Positions 45,283 through 63,089 of a stretch of DNA of 64,000 bases are shown piece after piece. The notes beneath the pieces were generated by a model. It did not search any database, was not told the DNA's origin, and saw nothing but the letters and a program-made list of their open reading frames with translations. The stretch is taken from assembly GCA_037389465.1 (NCBI GenBank), contig JAZARR010000172.1, positions 868,001 through 932,000 on the forward strand, given 5' to 3'. How positions within the stretch are numbered: position 1 is the stretch's first letter; each line of letters opens with the position of its first letter. The DNA is from Baylisascaris procyonis (lineage: Eukaryota; Nematoda; Chromadorea; Rhabditida; Ascarididae). The position numbers were made by a program, and so were the translations under genes.

Positions 45283-48210
45283 GAATATGATTTACCAACA
45301 AATAAGACAAAATGTACTCATTTTTAATGAATCCCATTATCTGCTCAAAATACTCGTTTTTTGACGACCCAATGAATGTAAAACGAAAACCTAAGAAGTC
45401 GCTAAACTTCCTAGCACCTTTAAGTTGCTATATTCCTTTTGAAGTTGATGGATCGATTTGAATGATGGTAGAGATCGCATGCATTCCATTCAGAATGCAG
45501 TTTCAATGGATCCCGAGCTGAAAATATTGGAGTGACAGATAAACAGACACATACATACAAACGCACATAAATACATATGCAATACACGAAATCACCACAG
45601 ACTGCATATGAATTCGTAAAACTATGTAAAAATAAGCAAATGGAATATTGCATCATTGTAATGGTAGAGAATAAATAAATATAGAAATAAATAAAATGAT
45701 ATAAAGATCGAATATTAATGTAGATCATAAGAAAGTGACGAGGAGTGAAGGCGATATCACTTACACAAACAGTAATGCAATGTATAACTGATTCGTATTT
45801 ACTCTCAGATGAAGTAAACTTTCTTGTGAATTTTGGCAAGCATCCAATAAAACTCGAAAATACTCGAAAACGAATCTTTTTCATTACAATCCCACATCAC
45901 TAATAGAATAATTAGGTTCTCCCCACCTATGCTTTAAACCTCAAGGCGGAAAAAAGTTGCGCCTCGAGTGAAATCAAACTCAACATCCTTGATCTTTTAA
46001 GGACACATTTCAACCGATTCAGCAATTTCTTATTCAAGAGGATTTTAATCTGAATTTGTTATCATAGTCTTAGACATATTACACTGTGAAAAAAAACATA
46101 CACAATTAAATAAACAAAAAAAGACAATAGAATGAGGGACTCTTCATGCTGCTCGCCAAAATGAAATACTATCAGCAACTTCATCATCAACAATATTAAG
46201 CAAAAACGAGCAGAAAATCGGTTATTTGGTTTACACTCATAGAGTACCACCGAACTGAATATACCAATTAAATTTGCAAAAAAAAGCAAAGTAATGTGCT
46301 CACTCCGACAAAATTTTGTTCAGAAGAAGAATGTCAATCATCATTGCCCAAAAAAATTGCAAATCACTAATAAAACAGTATTAATCGAAAATACCTGAAA
46401 AAACATTTACGAAGACCTTACAATAAGTTAAAAAGGCGTTCTGAAAACTAAAATAAAAGCTTGTGAAGATTATTTCTCTCCTCATAGATGACCTTAAAAA
46501 GAGCGAAGGTGAAGAAAAGGAAGTAAGGAAATGACTCTTCACCTATCGAACATAGATGCACCTGGTCAGCAAAGTTTTCTTGCCAAGAATGATTGCATCA
46601 ACTTTCAAGCTATCCAATCCAGACATACTCTCACAATTATAAATTAAACACCAGTCAGCAAACTAATATTTAAATTACTTATGTTGTGTCTGTCTCTGTT
46701 GGTCAATTATTTGCATATTGGATGAACAGCCCACTAATCGAGTCGAGGTTCTCAACTGCTTTCAGATATGAATTCGAATAACGATTCATCTGATTGTCGG
46801 TGATCCAATGATTCTCAATCCTATGACCCACCACTTTCGACGAACTCCCATTAGTAGGCAGTATAACATCTCACTCAATGTCTGCTTATAAAATTCTATA
46901 AAAAAACAACTTTCCCCAAGTCATACACAATAAATACACTGAAAGACTATAGAAGCAAAGAAGTGCAATTGAAGAAAAAAGGTGAAATTCAGAGAAAAAA
47001 CATGCAAATTTGTATATTCATATGTGACACTATTTAACAACTGCATTTGCAAGTGCACAATAAATTTGCATAAAAAGTGAAAACAATGTACCCATAAGAC
47101 TCATTACGACGATAAGTAAGAGCCGGTAGCTAATACTAGAGCTATGAACATGTGGACAATAAAGTAAGTAATCCTGATCCATATTAGAAGCTATAAATTC
47201 CTGAAATCTTCAATGGAAAGACATGGAAGGGGAAAAGGACTCTCGACGAGTGATCGAATGAAAATCTTTTATAACGCCTGTAGCACATCAATCTTCATTC
47301 ATTGCATAGAATTTGGGTAAGAATAAACAGTACAAAGAAAGATAGTATGGAAGGCGATTCAGACGACTTTTTCCAAATGAACAGTGTTTGAACAAAACTG
47401 ACAGCATCGTTTTCTCTCTATCATAACATTTTTTCAAACATAGAGACGAGTTGCTAGATATTTATAGAAGTATAAACGACAAGAGAGAACATTTCTGACG
47501 CTATTTTCCATTCTAAACGCTGGCATGACCTGGGTTCCTCAAGACGTAAGAAATATAAAGCACACACATGAAACATACAAGTTACAGAAAACAATTTCAC
47601 TCCTGTTATTACCTAACTTTTATTCGTTTACCATCAACCAATGTACCATAATGTAAATGGGTCGAAGTAAATTCTTCATCAAATAGCACACTTCCTCTCA
47701 TTCCCTCTCCCACCCTTTCCTCATTTCTAATTCCGCTAATAAAATAAAATTTAAAAAAAAATCTACCCACTAGATCCATCATTATAACACTATGACCACC
47801 CTATCAACAGATAAACGGCAAGGTTGCTACGCGTAAAACATATGTGATAATAGCCATTTAGAAAATTATCGTTCAGAATTTCAGAAAAATACTGTAACTT
47901 GAATTAAATTCACACATGTCATGTCTTTCTTGTTCGATACGACTTCGATACGATGTTAGATACATAGGCAAACATGACAATCATAAAACTTGAAATATGA
48001 CTGGTACCGTAGAGAGATGATGTGATTGATCTGCGGAGAAGATAGGTGTATCGAATAATTTTAAGTCATAACACGATACACTGAAACATACAATGCTAAA
48101 AGCTTTGCTGATGGAATTTTGAAAGCAAATAACTTAGCAAACGCATTTCTTGATTTATAAAAGCGAAAAAAAAATGCACTGCAACAGTTATTTTAACAAT
48201 TAACTTTTAG
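45283..48210. other. Intergenic or intronic, unresolved
   Basis: May hold introns of the gene ending at 48479. One exon-like patch at 46488-46524 (acceptor ctcatag, donor gtaagg) reads DLKKSEGEEKE. A CA-rich degenerate run lies near 45540-45580. Confidence 0.4.
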
Positions 48211-48479
48211 AAAGGATTTCAAGTATTGAAGAAGCTCCCTTTGTCACTCTTCTATTTGAGACCGTCAAGTTAGATCGCCTCTTCCATGGATACGCTTCTG
48301 AAGTAAAAATTCTCCCCGCTTCTTTCCCGGAATTGGATCAGCTAAAAGTCTTTCATAGGAAAGGGTTTAAGCTTAAATCCTCCTCCCTTCTAAACCAAGT
48401 ACGTTGTACGCCTGGTTCATCCGATATAAACGTTTCTTTTAAACTGATTAACCGCTGTTCAACACCACAATTTGTCTGA
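48211..48479 (+). CDS. Terminal exon of an unknown gene
   Basis: Starts after a strong acceptor (attaacttttag) with two leading bases of a split codon, stays open for 88 codons without an ATG, ends at TGA, and is followed 24 nt later by two AATAAA signals (48503-48508, 48510-48515). The opposite strand is full of stops. The protein reads like a globular C-terminus (EEAPFVTLLFETVKLDRLFH; later KVFHRKGFKLKSSSLLNQVR). No family recognised; upstream exons not identified. Confidence 0.5.
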
Positions 48480-48680
48480 ACGTGTGATAAATCAACCACA
48501 TGAATAAACAATAAAATTTGTTGTTTTATGGTACATCATATAGCTCAAGAAAACACTTTAAACTACCGCTAAACTCCTAAGGATCAAAAAGCCTAAAATG
48601 AAAGATTTCGATTAGTGAAGTCGCTCAGTAGCCAAGTGCTGACAATGACATTCAAAAAAAGATTCTTCGCATGGAGTGCT

Positions 48681-49008
48681 TTATACTGCATGGACGATAA
48701 GAATGGATGTTTTTACAACAAGAAAATTATTTAAATGAAGGGAGACCCGTATATTATTGAGGTTGTTATTCACTTGTAATGACAAGCAAAAATTAAAATG
48801 TACCCAATACTTATTGAGTAATCGGCAACTACTGAGCATAAATGCGACTGCTATGATCGTAAACAGCAAAAAACATCTAACCCGGTCTGATCTATCCGGT
48901 TTATTAAAACGTTTTGCAGTAGAAGGCGTTGATGCTTCTGATGTCACGAATCCTTCTGAACTTGCAGATGACGATGGTGCTGTGGGTGTGCTGCGACTCC
49001 TAAATTAA
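48681..49008. other. Open on both strands, coding strand unclear
   Basis: Plus: after gtaaacag, KKHLTRSDLSGLLKRFAVEG to a stop at 49008. Minus: a Ser/Thr-rich stretch then RVRCFLLFTIIAVAFML, like a type II membrane anchor, without ATG. Neither is confirmed by a poly-A signal nearby. Confidence 0.3.
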
Positions 49009-50487
49009 CTGTAAACTGAATAGCTATCAAGACTGACTCAGCAGAAAAGATCATATTTGCGGACTCATAATAGGGTAATCTAAAGTTCGTGAAACAGAAC
49101 CCACATTTTAAGATATTCTCTTATATTTCAAACTCTTCAAGATGTGCCACAGAAAAGGGGCAACGAACTTCATTTAGCGCGCAGTGAACTCCTAAACTAT
49201 AGAAAGTTCCGTTTTGTCTCTAATCTGTTCACGATGTCGCTATCCATTTGCTTTGAATATTATGAATTCAGACCAAAATTGCTAATACTGATTATGGAAA
49301 AGCCCTTAAAGTTTTTTAAAATAAGCAGCTGCTCTTGACTTTTCTGAAGTGGGTCACAACATCTTTTATGAACAGGGTATTTAAATAAAAAATTGGAGGT
49401 AGTTGCCTCTCTTTAAATTCAATTCATAGTGATGTCCTACAAGGAAATGCCTCGTGTTCTGTTTTGTTCCTTGTACGCATCAGCGACGTTTCTTATTACA
49501 TTCAGATTTGTATAAACTTTTCGCCGATCACCTCAAAATTTATCGACCATTGTGTTATTCTGCCTAGTGCTTCCATATTCTGTCCCAGGATGTCGAAATA
49601 AAAACTTCAAAATATAAAAGGTAAAGCAGCACAAATGAAAATTGATCAAACAGAAGATCTGGGTATATAATAATAAAATATAGAAGAGTGGATAAGAAGA
49701 CAACTAACATAGTATTTGCTTCTTCCTCTCGTCTTGATTCCTCTTCTTGTAAAGCCAACGCGAGGAGATGGCTGCAAAAAGCAAATCTATTATGTTTCAT
49801 ACAAAAGAAATTTGATAGTCCAGGCTTTGATGAATTAACTAAAAACGAAAATTTCAGATGGGGCAGGAATTAAAGCTCTAATATTCCTTCCTTCGCATTG
49901 GCCAAGTCGCTCCTCGCTCTTTAATTTCAATTTTTGCAAAAATGCAAATAATGCCTACTTGGATATATAAACTTTTTCGGCTGCAATTTCGAAAAAAATA
50001 AATCGTCCGCATTTTGTAGAGATATGCAACACTTTATTTTCTATTTTTTGACCACCGAACAACTACCTAAAAATTGACAGAATCTCACTGCGTTTTGCAA
50101 AAACTGCGTTCTTTTCTGATCAGAATTTTTGTTAATATTAAACATTTTAGTTATTGGATTATATCTGACGAAAAAACTAATCCAAATATTAAAGGAATTT
50201 ACGAACACAAAACTCATCCTTATTTAATTCTCTCCTAAGATGCTATCTGCCATCAGTAAGAAATTTCCTGGGTACGTTATCTTAGTTTAACAAGTTTTCC
50301 GCAACAATTCCCCTCTAGAGACTAATGACTTGATCATCTAGTCATCAGTTCAATCACTGCAGATTTTTTCTTCCCATTTCTCTCCCTCTGCAATTTCCAC
50401 AAATATATGAAAAATTATAGGAAAATTACTCAGTTGACTATAGAATTAGGCTCCCCAATCGGATCACAAAGAAGTCCATGTAAACAC
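49009..50487. other. Intergenic, nothing recognised
   Basis: Probably includes the 3' UTR of the MINDY gene on the minus strand; TTTATT at 50034 is a candidate poly-A signal for it. Confidence 0.4.
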
Positions 50488-55404
<4,917 letters not shown>

Positions 55405-55998
55405 TTTGGTGACTTCCGATAAAAGGATCAGGTACACTATCTCTGCAAAAAATTTTGCTTTGTTCAACAAATTAAAAAACTAACGTGATAAGCATTTGAA
55501 ACGGATTCGCTTCTTTCATTGCTCTCAGTTGTTTCTTCCGTTATTTCAGTTGCCATCAACTACAAAGTACAATACGAACGCTATGCATCCTCTCAAATTT
55601 CCACGATGCGATGATTTAAAAATAATACACAAACAATGATCCTTTTTATAAGAATCTTTTTTTTTTTGCATTCAACATAATACAAAATTCAATTAAAATT
55701 AACTAACGATAAACATAAATATTGTCCGCTTAATATTCAAACAGTAATACATCTCATACAACCTTAACGATATATCCAACTACACTGTAAATATTATGAC
55801 GGATTTTTATGCTAAAGAAAAACATGAAAACAGAAAAAAACACTGCTATAATCCAGTATTGAATGACTGAGCAGGAGCAATCAAAAAACTTTGTTGTATA
55901 TTTAGTTAGAAATGCAATAAAAGACCGCTGAGTAAATACTTTATAAATAAATAAAGAAATTTTAGGATGAGTTCGCATGATATGCGCTTTCCCACTTT

Positions 55999-56072
<74 letters not shown>

Positions 56073-58152
56073 TTCTTCGTAGTTTAATTAACCCAACCTA
56101 GCCGCTGCACAAATTGCAAAGAGATTTTTTCCCACATTTAAATGCTTGATAAATGGTCTTAAAGTTCACTGATCGTCCTGAAATATGGTACTTGAGCTGA
56201 TTCTGTGGTATACTTTATGTAATGCAAATATTACAGCCCAATTTCAGTCCTTTAATTTGGAATTACCACACACATAGGTAGATATAATTAAAAAGACATA
56301 GGCAATGCTGCCTTTATGTACATTTGGGATGAAACTGACTCCAGAACGTCCCGTTACCTATTATTCACATCAAGCAAGCTCGATTTAAAAAAGCTTGAAT
56401 TTGCTTCACTCAGTAAGCCCTTAGGAGTCAAATACGTGAATCCTATCCCATAGCATGTAATAAGCAATCAAAGAATGCATTAGGCAAACCATTTAGCGCA
56501 GCAGTATAGAATTCTATCAAGGCCCATAGACTTTATTGAGGACATTTCTGCCGTTCAAATCATCCAACAGGAACAGCCGAAAGCCTTCAAGTAAAACAGC
56601 GCACACAGTTTCCTGCTACACCTTCCTTTGGTCACAATCATGACCTCAAGAATGCTATGCGAGTGTATCCTTCCCTCAACTTTGAAAGGCTTTCTGGTTG
56701 TTACACCTATAATAGTCGGTGTTACACCTGTTGCAACCTTTATACTTAGAGCAGTTAAGAAGCAATTCGTTTCATTGCAATAATCAAGGTGTAAACACTG
56801 AATAAATGACGGCAAAAGATCCGTAAAACTAGCTTCATCCTCCCACCTTCCTCTTTGTCAACTGCAACAACGGAGCAGCTTCGCCGTTACGCGAATGGAT
56901 GCAGTTAGCACAACATTAGATCACCACTAACATAACTCTGCGATAAAGGAAGAAGGGCCCAATGAGATCGTTTAGGTTAGATCCGGTTCCCCAAATGGGA
57001 TCACCTCGAACCTTAATCCCATATCCAAGTACCAATTATATTAGGTCAAACAGGCGATGCTGAGTGGAATGCAACGACCAGATTGGATACCCGACAACAT
57101 TCGCCTTTCTCAACAGGCCTTGTAACGAAATTGAGCATCACCAAAAACAAATCGAAATAACACCTCCACCCCCACGCCCTTAATCTCGCCCCCCCCCCCC
57201 ATCCGATGGTTGCATCACATAAACACAACGCCATAATAGTTTTTTTCCCGCGCGCTATGCCCCCAGGCAAAGTGCCAAATTCGAAATGGTATTGTCTCAA
57301 ATCATCTTTTCGTTGAGGGACTCAAAAAATGAAGCGAAAAGTTGCGATACAAACTACCAGAAAATGAGGGTATTGCCTGTTCGTTTACTAATAATTACTA
57401 GTATCGCTTCGATCATTCATTAATAATTACTTGTATAACTTGGGCCGATGCCATACTACAGATGTTGTGTACAATCCGTCAGATCAAAAGAAGTGAATAC
57501 TGAAGTTAATAAATAAACGAATAAATTAAACTATATGCATATGATCTACTTGTTGTTTATTAGTGGAAAGATTTCAACGCTTAAAGTAACCACACTAGAA
57601 AATACAGATACGGAGTCGAACCGTGTCGCGATTCGATTCCATATCGGTATTCACAATGGGCAATGCGAACACTGTAGTTCCATTGATGCGAGCATCAAAA
57701 ATCTCCTCACAAAACGCCACCTGACCAACGATATGCTCGACATTACGAGGACGCACTAAATACCAATTCCAACGTTTAATTCCGTAACAATTTTTGCTTC
57801 ACAAGGTGGAATGTCGTTAGTACACTTTAAAGCACCCATTCGCCTCACTACACAAGTCCAATACCGTCTACCTCACTTACTTCTATTCGTTTCCTATTTT
57901 TCGCTTCCTTAAAGGTGCTTTCCCTTGATACGTCCTTGCAAGCACACTCGAAAGCACCACAGTGCAAGACCACCTGCACCGCGACCGATAAAATTGACGC
58001 TCTGAGTTGCGAAAGGTTTGTTATGCGTCACAAATAAAACGTCTGAGTAAGCGTTGATTTATTCTCGATCATCAGATTTGTAAGTAAAGATCAGTGGATG
58101 GATAAACGCGCCGAATGAAGACCGCAATAGACAACGCCTCGGTCGATTTGCC
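55405..58152. other. Intergenic with GC-richer repeat-like blocks
   Basis: 56330-57310 and 57590-57760 are visibly richer in G and C than their surroundings and hold long minus-strand frames (for example RPRNVEHIVGQVAF at 57755-57600) without ATG or recognisable domain; they may be old interspersed repeats. A C13 run lies near 57190. Confidence 0.4.
56003..56071. repeat. (AT)n microsatellite, ~69 bp
   Basis: Uninterrupted AT dinucleotides. Confidence 0.97.
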
Positions 58153-58284
58153 TCATTTTGAAGGCGATTTGCCACCTGCGAGATTGTCTTGCGCTTTTGC
58201 GATTGCTTTGTCCAAATATCCCATTTGATATGCAATTCCAGTGCCAATTATAGCCGCGATAAATAGAATCATTGCTGGACCCAT
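58153..58284 (-). CDS. Micropeptide, 43 residues, one membrane helix
   Basis: Single exon from ATG at 58284 to TGA. Residues 3-20 are hydrophobic (PAMILFIAAIIGTGIAYQ), followed by GYLD and a short amphipathic, Lys/Gln-containing end. It is paralogous to the divergent gene at 58585-58707: 21 of the first 35 residues are identical, including IIGTG-AY-GYLD and AQ--L. A TATAAAAG box lies 97 nt upstream (58388-58381) and AATAAA about 90 nt past the stop (58063-58058). No family recognised; a single-helix regulator or small subunit of a membrane complex is a guess. Overlapping longer frames on both strands are shadows. Confidence 0.8.
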   Translation of the reverse strand: MGPAMILFIAAIIGTGIAYQMGYLDKAIAKAQDNLAGGKSPSK

Positions 58285-58380
58285 TGCGTTCCGATTTCTT
58301 GTACAGTAACGGACGAGAGAGGGATAACTACTTCGTGGACAAAAGTTGGCGAGTGTGATAGGTACCCTGTGAAATTCACG

Positions 58381-58388
58381 CTTTTATA
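58381..58388 (-). promoter_or_regulatory. TATA box of the left micropeptide gene
   Basis: TATAAAAG on the minus strand, placing the start of transcription near 58355 and leaving a ~70-nt leader. Confidence 0.65.
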
Positions 58389-58508
58389 CTCAAATTCTAT
58401 GCAAATTTTGTACAATTAACACTTTTCTGGTAATTCCTTACAAATGTTAATTATAAACTTTGTTAAAGGATTTTTGTAAAAATTTGAAATTTACATGATT
58501 CAGAGCAC

Positions 58509-58516
58509 TATAAAAG
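58509..58516 (+). promoter_or_regulatory. TATA box of the right micropeptide gene
   Basis: TATAAAAG on the plus strand, 69 nt before the ATG. It argues that the in-frame upstream ATG at 58495 is not used, because that codon lies before the box. Confidence 0.65.
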
Positions 58517-58584
58517 AACTGTCGAAAGCGGTCGAATGCAGTGTATATTTATCCCTCCCCAAACGAATTGTCACACCGATCGAG

Positions 58585-58707
58585 ATGGGTGCTGCTCTTC
58601 TTCTAATATTGGCTGTCATCATCGGCACTGGAGTCGCCTATCATCTTGGTTATCTGGATCCATACATCGCACAGGCACAAGAACAACTAAAGGCGAAACA
58701 AGGATAA
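58585..58707 (+). CDS. Micropeptide, 40 residues, one membrane helix
   Basis: Single exon, ATG at 58585, stop TAA, AATAAA at 58814-58819. Hydrophobic residues 3-21 (AALLLILAVIIGTGVAYHL), then GYLDPYIAQAQEQLKAKQG. Start chosen because it aligns with the start of the divergent paralogue and lies downstream of its own TATA box; a 30-residue N-terminal extension is open but does not resemble the partner. The conserved substitutions between the two copies (V/I, L/M, H/Q, E/D) point to selection on the protein. Function unknown. Confidence 0.8.
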   Translation: MGAALLLILAVIIGTGVAYHLGYLDPYIAQAQEQLKAKQG

Positions 58708-60156
58708 ATAATCTCAGCCCGAAGTTCTGACGTCCTTCCATCTACCTCGCTTCTGATGCCGCATTGCGATCTAACGGTCACAATCATATTCCACATGCTA
58801 CTTATCGAAAGCAAATAAATCATTGGAGTGGCTGCAGTAGTTGTCAACACTAATCATTACGACAGAAAGCTTATGCATGTTTCGCATACAGCAGTGATTA
58901 TGAACATTAAGCGATTGGATGACGTGTGGAACAACGTTCTCGTTGAAGTGGTCGTCGAGTTCTGTGTCAGCAAACATGTCCCAATGGCCATTGTTGGTTG
59001 TGTGGTTACGGCCACCGGACTAGGTACAGCGACGGGGGGCAATCTCTTGATTCGCCGAACGGACGTGGAGTCGTACCGCAAATAGGACTAAAACCAAGTC
59101 TAACTCACCACCGCCATTGCTTATGGGTTGGACCCGCCTCAGTGACGATAAGGGCTGAGCTTAATCCCGACCCTAGAAAGCAACGGAACAACCTTGCTGG
59201 CAATCCTGTTCAGGTATGCTCAATAAGATCTCATTTAAATTGTGGCTGTTGTTGTGAGACACAAGTCGGTATACAGCGATGGGTAACTACTTCACACAGT
59301 ATCGTGAACGGTTTCCCTTTGGCCAAGTGCATTCTATCACCAACTATCGTCATTATTTCCGCACAGTCATTACCGAAATATCGCATATTCGAAGATGTTT
59401 AAATGCATTTCTTTGATGAATAATAGGAAAATTTAAAAAAAAAAAAAAACGACGTCCTATAACCTTTTCATCACAAATATAAACGGATGGATGGTAAAGC
59501 GTTAGAATGCCGGACTTCGCTTAATTCTCCATACTTCGATTTTCTTAATCCAATTACAAAAACCAAAAGACCCTCAAAAAAAAAGACGTTGTCGAAAGCT
59601 GCAACTAGCATACCATTGTAAACTCGGTGCATACCTCTTCTATTTTTTGAAAACAATAAACCTAAGCTACGAGGAATTGCAGTTGTCTTTTAAGAAATGA
59701 CCGACCGTCGTCATCGGATGCAATGAAGAATCCTCGAACCATTTGTGTAAAAGAAACAGAAAAAACTTTTTTATTTATCTAAAGTTCTCAACATGAATTT
59801 TGGTATGAACAATTGAAATCGGAAATAGAAAACGTAAGAAAAGAGAATCATCGAGATTCAAAACGTCATTAAATAAACAGTACAAAGCAATCTAGCATAA
59901 AACCAGCATTGAATAAGTTATTCACAATCCATCATGCGACCGTGCACACTACTATCGACAGGTATCGTTGCTGTGAACCGATCGATAACTCCTCTTTTTC
60001 CGTTGAGAACTCGAACAAGCTGGAAGCTGGTTAACGATCAAACACCTACACCTCCCCTCCACTGTGACCACTCTGTACTGTCTAGATAAAACTGTGAATC
60101 ACAATTGCAGCAACAACCAACGACGTCTGTGAAATAAACATGCAGAAGGATAGACT
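58708..60156. other. Intergenic with a GC-richer block
   Basis: 58830-59300 is compositionally different, with long frames on both strands and no recognisable domain; likely an interspersed repeat. The rest is AT-rich, probably including the 3' UTR of the sHSP gene (TTTATT at 59769 is a candidate minus-strand poly-A signal). Confidence 0.4.
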
Positions 60157-63089
60157 CTATTCGTGCTTCACTTTAATTTCGGTCTCCTTGATCGGTTCGG
60201 CCTCGGGTGGTGGATTGTAAGGCGCTTTCACTTCAAGAACTCCATCTGATGTGAAGCGACACGTCAACTCTGTAACAATTTACAAACATTATTGTTCTAC
60301 GTGAAATGTGTATACAGTGATAGAGATTAGTGATAACAGGCTAAATTAGTTTTGAAGATACCATCGAGATACCATTTCCTTTATACCCTCGATGAAACAT
60401 CTGTGGTAATAGTTAATGCGGTTAAAAAATTGGTCACTTCGAGGTTCAAGAGTTTTATGGATTTCATCTTGCCCTAAGGTTCGTAAGATAAATCTTTGCT
60501 CTGGATTTCTGGGACCTTTCAGCAATGTGAACACCTTCTAGGGCTACCATGTCAAGTTGTCAGGTTGCTCAGTAAATATGGAAAAGCGCTGGCCTCGTCC
60601 ATTATGCAAACTGCCAACATACACGCCCCTACATTCCAAATGGTCTATTCAAACTGAGATTGAGAGGACTGTCTAGGAACTAAAGAGAGCTATAGATTAA
60701 TGAAGGTTTTCAATAAGCGCTATGATTTCAAAATATGTTTAAAAGTTCTCTTTCCCCTAAATCCCCATTAACAAACGAGTAATTTACCTTTGGGGACAAC
60801 TCCAGCTGGTAATGTCATCTTGCGAGAGAACTCATATTTCGAGTTCTCATCCTTGTGTTTCGCCTCGATCGTCAAAGTATTGTCCTTAGCGTTCGTTGTT
60901 ACACAAACCTAAAAGACTCATCGATATAATTTTGCAACGAATAAAAGCACCACCATTATTATAGAATATCATCAACACAATTTCGGCATCAGATGACCGC
61001 TTCACAGAATTATTCAACTCATATAATTTTATTCGTGAAAGATTTTCACTCTTTGCGTCAATAAATATATTTGTGCTATCAGACAGTTGAAGGAACTTCA
61101 AAATTCACTACATTCTTTTTTAATTTTTGGAAATATCAAAGCATATAATACTTTTGCTTCAGCCTCATGCAATTCTAAAAAACCTCTCACTTTCCAGCAA
61201 ATCATCAGGTACATGTTCAGTCAATAAATCAAGAGAAATGATTATTACTACAGAGCTACTCCCATGAGTGCAGGATATGCAAGCATGACGCTGAATCGTG
61301 GACTACCAACAGTGCTCAGATTTTCAGAGGGAATTCAAAACTTTCCCGTGTTTCTACCTTTTTTTGTTGAAAAAGCAAATAAAACAATGGACAGAGATGA
61401 TAAAGGAGCGCGCCTACCGATGGATACGAGGAATTCACACGTCTAATACCTCCATCCCATCCCCATTACAGCCGAAGGAAAATCAGAAAGAACAAACTCG
61501 TAAGCGCTCAAATGAAATTTTGAAACTTTGAAAAAAAACTTCGATGGAACTTCGCGTTCTAATCAACACTTAATTTCGATCTTAAATCTTCGCAACTAAT
61601 TCCATATTCAATTCGATATCTTTGCAGGCATTCAGACAGAAATCGCTGCGAAATGTATCGTTGTAGAAAGGAGCAATTATGCCTAAAAGATTAGGCTGCA
61701 GAAGTTCGTCACCAAAATTTAAACAAATAAAAAAAAGAAAAGAACGCTATTAGGAAATCTAATTTCAGATGCTGACTCACCTCCTCGGGCTTGAATCGGC
61801 GAACATCGAACTCAAGCATGAACTTCTTGACTCCATCTTCTTCAATGATCGGGTTTTTGAGACGATAAAGCTCGGCAAGTGTTGGATGCTCGCGTTCTCT
61901 TATCGGAAAGAAATCCGTGGCCCAACCGCGAGAAGCTATAATTGGCTAGATATTTAACGCAATAATCAGACATAAGACTGCTATTCGATAATGAGTGCTC
62001 AACGAATAAATTTGAAAAGTCACTCGTTATATGAAACTTGGGGAAAACATTCTTTCAATTCAGATATAAATAAGAAATGTTAATAAACTTCATTTCTCTT
62101 TCAGACTTGCAAAAACACAAATCTTAAGCTCAGCTTCGATATATAACGGCAGTAATAAGGGAAGAGAAACGTGAGAATAATAGATATTGGTGGAGTGAGA
62201 AGAAGAAATCGCACATAGCAATGAAACAAGATAACCGACAAAAAGTATTATCGACCAGAAAATCGGATAAAAGGATTTTGATGCTTCAACTTTAATTCGG
62301 TCACTAAAACCGATATAATCGACACAGATGAACACATTTTCGGGTAGGTCTTTCAAAAGAGAATTATCTCGTAGAAGGGGAAGGGGAAGGGAGAACCCAA
62401 ACTAGCAACTCTGACAAATGCGCCATTTGTCAAAAGCAATTGCAACGATTCTTTTAAAGCTAAACTGAAGCGGAAGAGCAGGAAGTGGATTTTTCAACAT
62501 TGAGCAGGTGGGTCACATGATTTTTAAAAAATTTGAAAACAAGGAACAGAAAAAAGCGGTTGGGAATATATCGTTTGAGTTTTTATTATAGGCATAATGG
62601 CTATGAATACGTATCGGTAAATGCGAATTGTTAACTGCAGTTTATTGCATTGTGTGCTTCATATGACTAAAAATTTCATGGGCGAACATTTGAATATTGG
62701 TACTATCATTACATAAATGGCGAAAATGTCGTATTCTTGCGATACTTTAGCACAAATGCGGAGATATTTACGTAATGTAGCCAATAATCAAGAACGATTC
62801 GATCGAGTAACCATTCTTCATTGTTATAGGGAACAAGGTGATAAAAGTTAATCAACTTTGAGTACGTACAGAACGCACGATCGAAATATTCCTCCATTTC
62901 TCGGATCTGACGTTCGAGACTTCTGAAAGGATTTGAGGAGAATGGTGACCAAGGTATGATCGAATAGCCACGTTGTGCCATCGAGAAGGGTACCTTCGTC
63001 GCCATCAGACGGCCGCATTGAGTGCCTCGTAGAAGTGCTTGCCGCAACATCGTTACGTTTAGATTCCTAGAACCGCTAGGTAAGGCCAT
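60157..63089 (-). CDS. Small heat shock protein, likely mitochondrial
   Basis: Four exons in phase: 63089-62870, 61935-61781, 60908-60788, 60269-60157; 202 residues. Seen: alpha-crystallin domain from about 108 to 190 (KKFMLEFDVRRFKPEEVCV, LTIEAKHKDENSKYEFSRKM, LPAGVVPKELTCRFTSDGVL, EVKAP) and an I-x-V motif near the C-terminus (EIKVKHE). The first ~65 residues are rich in Arg, Ser and hydrophobics and almost free of acidic residues (MLRQALLRGTQCGRLMATKV), as in mitochondrial targeting sequences. Known: sHSPs hold unfolding proteins in a refoldable state. Start: ATG at 63089 directly follows an acceptor-like tttttgtaag; ATG at 63050 is an alternative. The frame is open further 5' but that part does not look coding. 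Splice sites include gtacgt, gtgagt and gtaaat donors. Intron 1 is about 0.93 kb. Confidence 0.9.

Noticed and set aside
58495..58584. N-terminal extension of the right micropeptide
   Set aside because: The TATA box lies inside it and the paralogue has no counterpart.
58830..59300. Ribosomal RNA fragment
   Set aside because: Higher GC suggested it, but I could not match any conserved rRNA segment.
62709..62869. C-terminal extension of the first sHSP exon frame
   Set aside because: The gtacgt donor at 62869 and phase match to the next exon show it is intron.
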